Shown: piece by piece, positions 11,854-22,186 of the stretch
Position numbering within the stretch: the first letter of the stretch is position 1
Layout of the letters: every line of letters starts with the position of its first letter
Origin: Cryptomeria japonica
Lineage: Eukaryota > Streptophyta > Pinopsida > Cupressales > Cupressaceae
Assembly (NCBI RefSeq): GCF_030272615.1
Contig: NC_081409.1
Location: 21,888,260-21,952,259 of the forward strand
Length of the DNA stretch: 64,000 bases
Direction of reading: 5' to 3'
Made by a program: the position numbers and the translations under genes
The notes under the pieces: generated by a model
What the model saw: the letters and a program-made list of their open reading frames with translations, nothing else
Told to the model about the DNA's origin: nothing
The model's database searches: none

Positions 11854-11861
11854 GTCTTGAG

Positions 11862-13375
11862 CTACTGAAGATAGCGACAGTTGAGGTGACCAAACCGCTT
11901 ATGCCATAGCTTACTTTTTGAATTTGAATGAGTAAGCAAGGGCCTAGAAGGAGAACTTGGCACAAAGTGGGAGAATGAATAAAGCCTTGAGTTGTCATTG
12001 ACTTGTCCCACTGCTACCAAGGCATCATCATCAAGTTCCTTTGCCACAACTGAATCAGGTGTAAACTCAACCTTTTTCCCATTCCCATAGTGAGTGATTT
12101 GGTAGATAGAGAGAAGGTTGGTAGACAAGTTAGGAACATAGAGAACATTCTCAAATGTTTCATCATCCATGTCAACTAAACCTTTGCCTTCAACCTCAAC
12201 TTTTGTATCATCACCTATGTAAATGTGAGGTACCTTTGATGGCTCCAATGAAGAAAACTGCTCTTTTGTAGAACCCATGTGATAAGAGGCACTCGAGTCA
12301 AGTATCCACTGCTGTGAAGAACCCGTTGTTGCCACAAATGCTTGCCCTTTTCCCTTAGACTGTGAGGAAGAGGAAGGAGATGAATCCTTCTTTGTATAGG
12401 TGGATGGCAAGTTGATGTTGTTTTTATTAAGAAGATTTGTCAACTCATCAACTTGCTTGGTGTGGCATCGATGCTCATCATGACCATATTTCTTGCAATA
12501 AGCACAAGTTGGTTTATCCTTCTTAGGTGGAGTTCCCTTCTTGGAAGAGGATGAAAAATCCCCTTGTGATGGAGAGGATGATTGCCCTTTTTCCTGCTGT
12601 GGGTTTGGCTTAGATTGCTTCTTCTTCTTGTTGGAATCAATGCCTTGACTCCCTTGACTTCCTTGATTAGCCACCAAAGCCTTGGACTTTGAAGACTTGA
12701 GAAGCCCCATGTTTAACAACTTAGATTGTTCCAATATCAACATTTCTGTGAAAGCATCAAATGAAGGCATAATGTAGGAACTCCCCATTGTCAAATGATG
12801 AGTTTGGAAGCTTGAAACAAATGCTACATATTCTGGTGCAAGTTTGTCCAACAAGTTGAATATCAACCGAGCATCCTTTTTGTCAATTCCACAATCCTTA
12901 AGCTTTGCTTTAGCTTATTTGCTTTGGTGACAAAATCTTGGATTGTATCAAAACTCTTGGGATCCAAGTTGGTGAGCTCATTGTCAATCTTGTAACCTTT
13001 GATTTCATCAACTTGACCATACAATTTCTGAAACATATCCCAAGCCTCTTTGATTGTAGTACACTTCTCAATGTGAAAAATGAGGTCATCTGATACATAC
13101 TTACGCAAAATTCTAAGAGCCATGCAATTCTTAGTGAGCCATTCTAACTGAGCATTAGGATCAACCTTAGGATCAGGTGGTGCTGCTATTGTTCCATCTA
13201 TGTAATGCGTGAGACCTTTTTCCATTAATCTGCTCCATACTTTAATTTTCCAAGATGCATAATTATGTGGAGTTAAAGGTGGAAATTTATGAGGACTAAT
13301 TGAAAAAAAAATGAAAGAGCACAAGGAAAGAGAGGCACAATCACACAAGACACCCCCCCAAATACACTCAATCAA
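11862..13375 (-). pseudogene. Copia 1 gag and protease
   Basis: The frame 13375-12863 holds a gag domain of UBN2 type (LTPHNYASWKIKVWSRL, YKIDNELTNL). A shift of one base near 12890 leads into frame 12866-11862, with the rest of gag, a Ser/Lys-rich linker, zinc knuckle CAYCKKYGHDEHRC, the protease and the GAG-pre-integrase motif LWHKRFGHLN. The protease box is WILDSSASYHMG: canonical D-S-G-A has become D-S-S-A. A stop (CAG TAG context) and another shift near 11860 separate it from integrase. Confidence 0.9.
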
Positions 13376-14274
13376 AGAAACCCCCCAAAATGATGATTTG
13401 ACACTTTATACATAGTGCGTGTACAATGGGCCACTTGCAAAAAATGGCAAAGTGGGCTTTTGATTTCAACTTTACAACTGTCTCAATAAGGCCAAAGGAG
13501 ACTCAAACTAATAATGCAAGTGATCTAAACTAAGATCCAAGCAAATTACAAGTACCAAATAGGCCAAAAAAGACCAATATATGAAAGTACAATATCCACT
13601 CAAAATCTATAAAAACTGATCATAGATTATGAAAGTAGACCAAAAAATATGCACTTTCAAAAAAAATGGCACCTGAAAAGGAGGTCGTATGAGCTCAAAC
13701 GAAGCCTTTGAAGTTGCAAAATTGAGGATTGGACAGGTACAACTGAGAGAATAATTTTTTTTTGAAAAACCTGTGCACCAAAATCAGAAAATAATCACAC
13801 CACTGCGAAGAGCACAAAAAATTAGCCCAAATAAAAAAATATTGCACCCAAAAAGGAGCAAAATTGAGCAAGTTATGAGCCTCCAAAGTTGACCCAAAAA
13901 TCCAAACTGCTCAATGGAGAGAGGTCTAATTTTTTTTTTCAAAAAATGCTGACTGGGCGCTGACTGTGCGCTGCTAACTGGGCAGAAGGGACCCTCAAAA
14001 TTTTTTTTTTTTTTTTTTTGAAAAAATCTGAAAATTCTGTATCGTACCGCCCAAAATTGGGCAAAAAGTTTCCCCAACACCCAAAATTTGACTTTCGTCA
14101 AAATAGGTTGAGTTTATACTCAATTTTTATGGAAACAGCCTCCCGGATGCAATGGTGAGGTTGAAAACGCTCTATGATGCCTCCAAAATGCGCAGTCCCT
14201 CGAATCCAAAAAATAGAAGCCTTCCAAGATGTCTCCCAAAACCAATCAATGAAGCCCCAATAGTTGTGATACCA
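13376..14274 (-). other. Copia 1 leader (5' untranslated region)
   Basis: Non-coding DNA between the 5' LTR and gag of copia 1. On the plus strand it carries long T or A runs (around 13755, 13930 and 14000-14018) and several GAAAAA-type repeats. No gene seen. Confidence 0.7.
14261..14274 (-). promoter_or_regulatory. Copia 1 primer-binding site
   Basis: On the minus strand the bases next to the 5' LTR read TGGTATCACAAC. The first eight match the initiator-methionine tRNA 3' end used by plant copia elements (usually TGGTATCAGAGC); the remainder has diverged. Confidence 0.75.
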
Positions 14275-14723
14275 TGCGAGATTTTGCCAAGATCAAGGGC
14301 ACAATTAAAATCATAAAGAGAGACAATAGAATGATAAGAACAAACTGTATTCTCATCAATATACAAATGATCAACTGGATTAACCAATATAATGAATATG
14401 AGCTTGCTTATATTGGTCAGACCATATGGATATACGAGCACACAATCATGACATGTGGCTCAATGAGAAACAAGGGTAGGTAAGAAATACTAGGGGTAGG
14501 TAGGAGAAATAATATAATATTCCACAAGAGGTGGATGACCCACCGAATGTGGAGTGTAACAGCAAAATAAAACCACAAAAGGTGTAATTTCTCCTACAAG
14601 CTATATCCCTATGTGCACACTTCCCTAAGTGTCTCATATCCAAACTACGAAGAGATGCATTATCCTAAGTTAACTTAAGTAAAGTGTAATAATATCCATG
14701 ATGAATATTTATTTACACCAACA
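14275..14723 (-). repeat. Copia 1 LTR (5' LTR in element orientation)
   Basis: 449 bp, partner of 8529-8976; about 21 differences by eye. It ends CCAACA at 14723 and is followed by the duplication CTTTG at 14724-14728. Confidence 0.93.
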
Positions 14724-14728
14724 CTTTG

Positions 14729-15430
14729 GAAGCTAACACAAATTTACAAGCCTGCTTGCAAACTTCATATGAATCTCAAAATCCTTTAAATTCTTCAATT
14801 CCTTCTCCAATTGAAGTTGAAACACCATATCCTCCTAAAGATAAATCTTCTCCTGAAGAGTTACTCTTAGAAGATGATTGAGGTTCGTTAGATTTTACAT
14901 CTTCCTTTGTGGGAGAATATAAAATCCCTCCAAGGGATTCTAAGACCAAGGAAGATAATATGGTAGAGCCCAAAAAAGAGTCAACTTTGTCTAAGGAACT
15001 TAGTAACACTTTTGTGGTTGCTTCTAACAATTCTTGAAAACCTTCTTTGAGTTCATCTAATTATGACATTGAAGTGTATGAGGCCTTGCTATCTCTTTTC
15101 GATATGACATCTTTTTATGGTCTAGGTTTCCACATTCTAGCCAAGAATGGATACAATGGAAATGGTTGTGGTGCAAATGAACAAGGGATTAGAGTTCCTT
15201 TAGAAAATAACATACGTGAAACCTCATTTGGACTTGGTTATAATCCTTCAAAGCCCACCAAAGCATCCATAAGACTATATCTCAATGCGAGTGTCATCTT
15301 TTCTTCTAAATATCTTTCTCTAGTTAATCCTCATCTCATTGATTCTGATCGTAGCTCATCTTCACTTGACATCAATTCAACACATGATTCCTTAGCTGAG
15401 TTATTAGGATTTTCTGATAACCTTCCTTGA
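14729..15430 (+). pseudogene. Gypsy A linker with G-patch domain
   Basis: The frame broken by copia 1 resumes at 14729 (a Ser/Glu-rich linker with PYPPKDKSSPEELLLEDD). After stops, a 127-codon frame (15047-15430) follows. At about 15120-15235 it contains GLGFHILAKNGYNGNGCG, then GIRVPLE and FGLGYNPSKP. The spaced glycines and aromatic residues fit a G-patch, a short RNA-binding or helicase-activating motif that some plant Ty3/gypsy elements carry between protease and RT. The counterpart in gypsy B sits in the same place. Confidence 0.65.
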
Positions 15431-15689
15431 TATCATAATAATCGTGGATTTCCCTATTGTTTAAATGTTGAAGCATACTTTGGGACAAAAGTTGAATTAC
15501 AAGGTAATATTCAGGAGATGACCCAAGAACTCCCTCAAGCAATCAATGACATAAAAAAAGTAATCTCCTTATAGGTGATACTATCGATATCAAAATGGAT
15601 CCTTACAATAACGGAAAAATCATTAAAATTGGGAAGTGCCTAGAAGATAACGAACAAGAAGAGAATTCTTTTTTTTAAAAACGAACTCC

Positions 15690-16545
15690 CTGAAATATTT
15701 TCTTTGACTTATTTAGATATGCTTGGAATTGATCCTAAGATTGTGACCCATAACATTGTGTTGATCCCTAATGCTGAGCCCATTAAATAAAAGATAAGGA
15801 AGATGAATCCTAAGATATAATTTCTCGTTAAGACAAAGATTGAAAAACTCTTGGAAGCTATATTTATCCATCCTATCGATTATTCTCCTCGAATTTCAAA
15901 CATTGTATCAGTGGCTAAACTTGATAAAAAGATCAGAATGTGTACTGACTTCCAGGATCTCAATAGAGCTTCCTTGAAAGATGAATTTCCCCTTCCTAAC
16001 ATTGATATGATAGTTGACCCCGCTAGTGGTCATGCTTTATTATTTTTTATGGATGGCTTTTCTGGGTATACTGAAATCTTCATTAATCCCAAAGATCAAT
16101 ATTAAACACCTTTAACAACACCTTGAGGCATGTTTTGTTCAGTTTTCATGCCTTTTGGATTGAAGAATGTTAGTGCGACTTATCAACATGCTATGACTCT
16201 TATTTTCATTATTATATCCATAAAATTTTAGAATACAATGTTCATGATATCTTAGTTAAATCCATTTTGCACCAAGATCATGTTAAGATCCTTCGTCAAA
16301 TCTTTGATATAAATCATAAATACATGCGCTTGAATCCTCAAAAATGGGTTTTGGGTGTAGATAGTGGAAAAATATTAGGATTCATTGTTTCACATTGTGG
16401 TATTGAGGTGGATACAAAGAAAATAGACACCACTGTTAGCATGCCACCTTCTAGAAACATCTCTCAACTTCGTAGTTTACAAGGCAAAATTCAAGTTATT
16501 CATTGGTTTGTTTCACAACTTGCAGATCAAAATTTTCTCTTAACC
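15690..16545 (+). pseudogene. Gypsy A reverse transcriptase
   Basis: Begins with a YLDMLGIDPKIVTHNIVL-type entry motif, then IRKMNP, LLEAIFIHPIDYSPRISNIV, a TDFQDLNRASLKDEFPLPN box and FMDGFSGYTEI. The region equivalent to YVDD reads EYNVHDILVKS, so the first catalytic Asp is His. The RT then ends with the connection motif LRSLQGKIQ. Stops at about 15788, 15820 and 16105 and at least one frame change make it inactive. Confidence 0.85.
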
Positions 16546-16890
16546 TAGTTACTTAAGAAGTATACTAATTTTAAATAGGATGAAAATTGTTAAAAATCTT
16601 TTGAGGATTTGAAAGTTTACTTAGCTAATCTTCCAGTTTTACAACCTGCTATTCCTAATCAACCCTTCCTTCTTTACGCTGTTGCTTCTTCTAATGATAT
16701 TGCAACCTTATTGACAACACATGATGGTGATAGTAAAGAACGTCTTGTGTACTACATACGTTGTACTTTTGTCGAATATGAAGTTTTATATATTGCAATA
16801 GGAAAGCAATGTCTTGCTTTTGTTTTTGAAACTCAAAAGTTAAGACATTATCTCCTCAATGCTGAAACCTGGATGTCATCATGAAATTTG
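16546..16890 (+). pseudogene. Gypsy A first RNase H domain
   Basis: Follows RT directly. The motifs FEDLKVYLANLPVL, FLLYAVASSNDIATLL and VYYIRCTFVEYE, then KQCLAFVFETQKLRHYL, are those of the retroelement RNase H next to RT. The catalytic D of the LYLAVS-type strand is not conserved. Frame 16609-16884 is open, then stops. Confidence 0.78.
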
Positions 16891-16944
16891 ATCTGTTAAA
16901 ACATCTCTTTTTCAAAACTAATCTTTTGGGATGATTAGCAAAAT

Positions 16945-17456
16945 GGGTTATGTTGTTAATTGAGATTGATCTTAAATTTATCTCTCAAAAAGTGATTAAA
17001 GGCAAAACCTTAATTGATCATTTGGCCAGTGCTCCTTCCCCTTTAAAATTATTTAATCAAGACTCTTTTCTCAATGATATTGTGTTTTCCTTAGAGCTCG
17101 ATCAAACTTGGAAATTATATTTCGATGGATCTAGGTGTTAGATTGGTTTAGGTGTAGGTAATATAATATTAATACCTTCTCCAAGAAAACTAATTCCCCT
17201 ATCTTATCATCTAAATTTCCTATGCACTAATAATATTGTTGAATATGAAGCCCTTATTGCTAGATCAAAAGTGGATTTATCCTTTAAAGTTCAACATTTG
17301 AGTATCTTTGGTGATCCTCAATTGATTATAAGACAAGTTTTGGGAACTTATCAAGCTAAAAAAACTAAACTCTCTCAATACCATGAGTTAGTCTTGTCAT
17401 TGTTGAAGAAAATTGATTCTTACACCATAGATATTCTCTTACGAAAAGATAATTGA
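16945..17456 (+). pseudogene. Gypsy A second (archaeal-type) RNase H domain
   Basis: After a linker (KVIKGKTLIDHLA), the frame reads LYFDGSRC, a stop, then IGLGVGNI, NNIVEYEALIA, LSIFGDPQLIIRQV and YQAKKTKLSQYHELV. The D-G-S, E-Y-E-A and G-D-[PS]-Q-L-I boxes mark the extra RNase H of the Tat lineage. Stops at 17139-17141 and 17454-17456. Confidence 0.82.
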
Positions 17457-17760
17457 CATGTGGATGCAATGGCAATTGCAACTTCCCTTATATCTTGCAA
17501 AGACCCTTCCATAGATTATCAATTCATCATTCATAACCTCTCTTCACTTGATATTTCTGATAACCCTTGTGAGTTTCTTGTTATAATTAGATTCAGATTA
17601 ATGGTAGTCTCATATTTTTTGATATTTGTATGATGGTGCTTTTCTTGATTCCAAAAGTAAAAAACACTAGAGGTTGAATTCAAAAACTTACTATAAGATA
17701 CATTATTATCTCCAATGTCCTTTATAAAAGGGGTTATAATGGTCTTGTCATGCATTTGTC

Positions 17761-18418
17761 TTAACAAAATAGATATTAACATTGCCCTTGAAGAGGCTCA
17801 TTCAGGAGCTTGCGAGGGGCATTTTGGTGGTAAATATTTGGTTCAAAGGTTGCTCTGAATGGGATACTATTGGAAAACCATGGAAAAATATTCCTTTCCC
17901 TTTGTCAAAAAGTGTCATCAGTGCCAACAACATAACAATTTGATCCACACTCTTGCTCATGAACTTAGAGCCCAAGTTGTTTCTTGGCCATTTTCTTTGT
18001 GGGGTTTGGATCTTATAGGAAAAATTTCCCTTCCTTCCCAAGGAAATAATTTTATCATTATAGCTCAAAATTACTTTACAAAGTGGGTAGAAGCCACTCC
18101 TCTTCGATCCACTATTGCTGAAGTAATTTGTCAATTCATTCTAGACAATATTATTTCTGGATTTGGTATACCTTTCATGTTGGTTTATGAGAATGTTACG
18201 TCATTTAAGAACAAATATGTGAAGACATTTCTTGAGAAATACCATATTCAATATCGATTTTCTATTTCATACTATCCTCAATCAAATGGTCAAGCTGAAT
18301 CTTCTAACTAGATAATTAAACAAATCCTTCATAAGACAATTAATAAGCATGGTAAGGATTGACATACTCGGCTATCTTATGCTTTATGGGCCTATTGAAC
18401 TAGTGTCTGCATAGCTAC
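17761..18418 (+). pseudogene. Gypsy A integrase (cut by gypsy B)
   Basis: The zinc-binding H..H..C..C region is recognisable (EAHSGACEGHFGG, then KKCHQCQQ). The core follows: WGLDLIGKI, NYFTKWVEATPL, FILDNIISGFGIPF, and NGQAESSN carrying the catalytic Glu. The middle Asp, normally in D-N-G, is Glu-Asn (VYENVTSF). Stops at about 17856, 18309 and 18361. Coding similarity ends at 18418 in the ALWAY...T.VC.AT motif, exactly where gypsy B starts. Confidence 0.85.
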
Positions 18419-19724
18419 TGTAGACACCTAAAAATGCCTCATTGATCATGTACTAATTATTCCTCTAATTAGTTAAATAATTCTTTAATTATTTAATTAA
18501 GTTAATTAATCTTATTCTTCTAATTTCATATTTCCTTATCATCTTACTAATTATTCTATTTTCAATTCTATCTTCATTTAATCATTCAAACCATTTTCTA
18601 ATGTTAATTAAATATTTATCATTGAATTAATTATGATTATTCATCCTTAAATTTTAATAATCTTTATTATTTAAATAAATTCTTTTTCAATTTCTATCTC
18701 TAATCAATTAATCATCAACCCTTTTTCTAAATATTAATTAAATATCAATTATTTAATTAATTGTGATTTTAATCCTTTAATTTGAATAATCTTTATTATT
18801 AAACTAAATTCAATTTCTAAATAATTAAATAGTTTCTTTAAATTATTTAATTAACTAATTAATTCTTCTAATTTCTAATTCCAAATTCCCAAATTCTAAT
18901 TTCATTTAATAACTAATTAATTCTTCTAATTTCATCCAAATTCATTCAAATTCAAATTCATATTCTTCTAATTTCAAATACATGTGCATGATTTCAAAAA
19001 TCAAGTTGAAAATCAAAGTCAAGTTCTAAATATATTCAAATACCAAATTGAATTTAAAATAAATTCAATAATTGAATTAAATCTCATGCAAAGATTAAAT
19101 TGAAAATCAAAGTCAAAATGCAAGCACATGCTAAATTAATTAATTAATTCAATTATCTTTTCAATTCCTATTTCTATCTTCTAGTTAGCTTTTTCTAAAT
19201 ATAGCTCTCAATAAGCTTTCAATCAGTTAACCATTTGCTCCTCTTTATTTCCTCCAATCACCCTTTTTCATCTTTCAATCAACTTTTTTCTCAAATCAGT
19301 TAACTCAATTATCTATTCAATCTATTTTGTTCCACCTCTAAATCATCAGTTCAACTATCAGTCATCATGTGAGCTCACCTGAATTCCACCTCTTGATCAA
19401 TCTGTTCCACCTTTCATTCAATCCTCTCCAAAAATCTATAAATTGAGCATTCAATTTCCATTTTCAACAATCACGAACTTTGAATCTTCGTGTCACTTGC
19501 AGGTTGCCAACACAATATCTGAGAACCACCATACCACAAAGAAGAGAAGAACAATGGAAGCTACATGCAGTCATGGAATATGGAGAATTAATTGATAGAT
19601 TTTACATTCCTATTTCTTGTTTTGCATTATTTAATTGAGCTTTGTTTGAATTCTTTGATTAGATAGGGATTCATGATTTCCCTTTGATTTCTAGTTGATT
19701 ACATGATGAATTTTACATACGACA
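18419..19724 (+). repeat. Gypsy B 5' LTR
   Basis: 1,306 bp, TGTAGACACC...CATACGACA, followed at once by a primer site. The first 700 bp are extremely AT-rich, built of TTAATTAA / ATTTAAT phrases and CTAATTT repeats. Left flank GCTAC (18414-18418) is the presumed target duplication; its partner is not in the window. No matching 3' LTR was found. Confidence 0.8.
19437..19444 (+). promoter_or_regulatory. Likely TATA box in gypsy B LTR
   Basis: TATAAATT lies about 280 bp before the LTR end, after the AT-rich block and in a more mixed sequence. This is a plausible position for the U3 promoter. Confidence 0.45.
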
Positions 19725-19727
19725 TTT

Positions 19728-19743
19728 TGGTGAACCCGACATG
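19728..19743 (+). promoter_or_regulatory. Gypsy B primer-binding site
   Basis: TTGGTGAACCCGACATG follows the LTR after three T bases. The same sequence (with one base changed, CGTG) is the primer site of NA-gypsy on the minus strand at 37197-37213. It should pair with a tRNA 3' end; I have not identified which. Confidence 0.75.
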
Positions 19744-20672
19744 AACTAATAGCAATTTAACCTTCCCTATTTTCTGTGTGATTTTATAGATCGTACAATT
19801 TTAAATTTTTTTTTTGTAGGTTTGTACGGATTGCACAACAGATTCAAAATTACGCAATCACGTTTACACAATTACGCAATCACATAGATAGGATCACTCA
19901 ATCGATCACACAGGGTTACACATTCGTGCATAACCCATCACGCAATTGTCTAGATCCTATCATGCAATCAATCAAATCTTGTTACACATTCTTTGGTTGG
20001 TTTATGCGTTCTGTTCTTCTTATTTTTCTCATTAGCTGCACTTTGTTCTGTCTTGATTCTGTAGTAAATTTGTTAAATCTGAATATGGTTTACACTTATT
20101 ACATGCTTTAATTATGACATCTTATGACACATAAGGTACAATTCAGGATTTCAGGTGCAAGGAGGACGAAGGAACAAAGAAGACAAGCCAGATGCTATCA
20201 ACGAATCCTAAAAGCAGAAAAGTAGATACGAGATCTAGAGGATCAACCAACCATTGACATATACAACAACCTAGTTCTCTTGTATAGAGTAAAATACAAT
20301 TTTCTTAACATAGAGTGGATGATGAGAGTTCTACCTAGGGCATCACAATCTGTTTTACAGGTTCTAGATCAGAATTAGCTTGTTTATTTTTATTTTTTGT
20401 TTGGTCTGTCTGTATATCATGCATTCGCCTAGATAGGATCACACAATCATTCTGTCAGTATCACGCATTCTCTTTGTTAGAATCAAGCAATCACTCTGTC
20501 ATTATTACGCAATCGCTCATACAAAATCATGCAATCACTCAGGTATTATTACGCATTCATATTTTTCATTGTTAAGTTTATGTTTTCTATGAATTTTCTT
20601 GGGTTACTGATTATCTGTCTGCAACATGTGGCAAATTTACAGAGGATCAGATTATTACTGAATCATAAACAC

Positions 20673-20835
20673 TCATGCTATCGCACTTCAGTTTTGGGCT
20701 TAAAATAAACCTGGTTAAAATGGACATGCATGTTATCACACTTCAGTTTTGGGCTTAAAATAAACTTGGTTAAAATTGACATGCATGTTATCACACTTCA
20801 GTTTGGTGTTTTAAAATTGACATGCACATGCGTAT
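20673..20835 (+). repeat. 55-bp tandem repeat, three copies
   Basis: CACTTCAG occurs at 20684, 20739 and 20794, a spacing of exactly 55 bp. The repeats carry CATGTTATC(A/G)CACTTCAG, then TTTTGGGCTTAAAATAAAC and GGTTAAAAT. A weaker fourth copy follows to about 20865. Confidence 0.88.
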
Positions 20836-21839
20836 CTCACACCTAAATTTGGGTTTTAAAATGAACGTGAATCATGCTTATCACTGGAATAACTCACACT
20901 TCATTTTATTTAAGGGAAATAAATTTTTATCGTGTTTGGGGGGGACCTACTATTGCATCAACTACCTTTCCACCCGCCTTCGGGGTTTTGGGAGAAAGGG
21001 AGAAGGTGATAACAACACCCAAATTTTTCATTTTTGTAGTGAGGGGTATCTTTGACTAGGGATTTCATCACCCCATAGAGGTCCTTCGAATTGGGATGCG
21101 TTGGGGATATCATCTCTCCCAGCGTACTCTCGAGCGGGTTTTTTGAGCCGCTATATAAATATACTGGTCAGGCGGCTAGAGTGTTGAGTGAATTCGACGT
21201 ATGTCGGGGTCTTCCTGCACCGATAAGCTCAACTAAAGTCTTAAGTGGCTTGCTTTGAGAATTCGTCGTTGGATCGAGACCCCTCGAAATTTACAATAAG
21301 AACCAACTTAGTAGCCCAAATCCTACATTTAGTATTTTGGGAGCGCGGATCTTACCCCATAGATACCCCTCATGTACCTTGCATTATGAGACATAAATCC
21401 CTTGGTGATAAGATCTTTGGATCTTTTAGGTAAGAGAGACTGTCATGCCCGAGAAGTGTGTGTCGTGCAGTGGAGCCAGTGCTGCCAGACTCTCTATCTG
21501 TTCATCTTGTTTCGGTATTTTGCTGTGGGGGCCTCATTGAATGGTGTCCACTTTCCAGCCTAAGATTGTATTATGTGTTTTTATATGTATCATTGTACTA
21601 GATCAATATTGAGTCAATATTTGGGCTATTTCAGGCCCTATCTTCCGTATCTCTGAATTCTCAGAGTTGGTCAGAACACAGTTCAGTCAGCTATACCTCT
21701 CTTCAAACAACTGTTCTTAGATTTTTAAAACAACAAACCTGTCCTACAAACAAAATTATTGGAAACAAAGTTCATCTTGAAACATCAGACGACCCTGTAA
21801 ATTCAAAATTTTACATACTTGTGACCATAGGCAGTCCTT

Positions 21840-22060
21840 GCATAGTCCTCATTTACGTCCTTAGGAGTTGCATAAGTCTTTGCATAGTCCTCATTTACGT
21901 CCTTATTATCGTCCTCATTTACATCCTTATTATCATCCTCATTTATGTCCTTTTTATCATCCTCATATACATTGCATAAGTCCTCATTTACGTCCTCATT
22001 ATCGTCCTCATATATGCCCTTATATTTGGTCCTTATTAGACCTCATACACATCTGTCTTA
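21840..22060 (+). repeat. TCCTCATTTACG-type minisatellite
   Basis: A degenerate array of roughly 12- and 24-bp units (TCCTCATTTACGTCCTTATTATCG and variants), punctuated by GCATAAGTC. The apparent frame 21868-22080 (RPHLRPYY-like repeats) is only the translation of the array. Confidence 0.8.
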
Positions 22061-22186
22061 GTCCATCATCATTTGCATAATCATCCTAGAAAGTCATAGC
22101 ATGCGTCTTGATGGGTCCCCAGGTGATGGTTTGCTCCCCTTCGAGCAACCTAATCTAGTGCCAAACGACAGTCAATGAGAAATCAT

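Larger units (their letters stand above)
8529..14723 (-). mobile_element. Copia 1: Ty1/copia LTR retrotransposon, decayed
   Basis: A 6.2-kb element with LTRs of 448 and 449 bp, TG...CA termini and a 5-bp duplication (CTTTG). Coding is on the minus strand in the copia order gag, protease, integrase, RT, RNase H (13375 down to about 9300). By hand the two LTRs differ at about 21 positions, so roughly 95% identical. Several stops and shifts, and active-site changes in protease, integrase and RT, show it is dead. Confidence 0.95.
7231..18418 (+). mobile_element. Gypsy A: 5'-truncated Tat-type Ty3/gypsy element, split by copia 1
   Basis: Domains in order on the plus strand: late gag/linker and protease (7231-8528), linker with G-patch (14729-15430), reverse transcriptase, RNase H, a second RNase H, and integrase (to 18418). 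Two RNase H domains between RT and integrase are the hallmark of the Tat lineage of plant Ty3/gypsy elements. Copia 1 interrupts it between protease and G-patch; gypsy B interrupts it in the integrase. No 5' LTR, primer site or main gag domain is present: LINE DNA abuts it at about 7145-7230. No 3' end is visible, presumably because it lies beyond gypsy B. Many stops and several shifts. Confidence 0.8.
19744..22186 (+). other. Gypsy B long leader, non-coding
   Basis: About 2.4 kb without a credible gene. It holds ATTACGCAATCAC-like phrases repeated from 19845 to 20560, a 55-bp tandem repeat (20673-20835), a GC-richer segment with its own TATATAAAT (about 20940-21480), and a TCCTCATTTACG minisatellite (21840-22060). 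Short open frames here are by-products of the repeats. Confidence 0.65.

Noticed and set aside
21868-22080. 70-codon frame with RPHLRPYY-like repeats, resembling a Pro/His-rich protein
   Set aside because: It is the translation of a degenerate minisatellite in the gypsy B leader.
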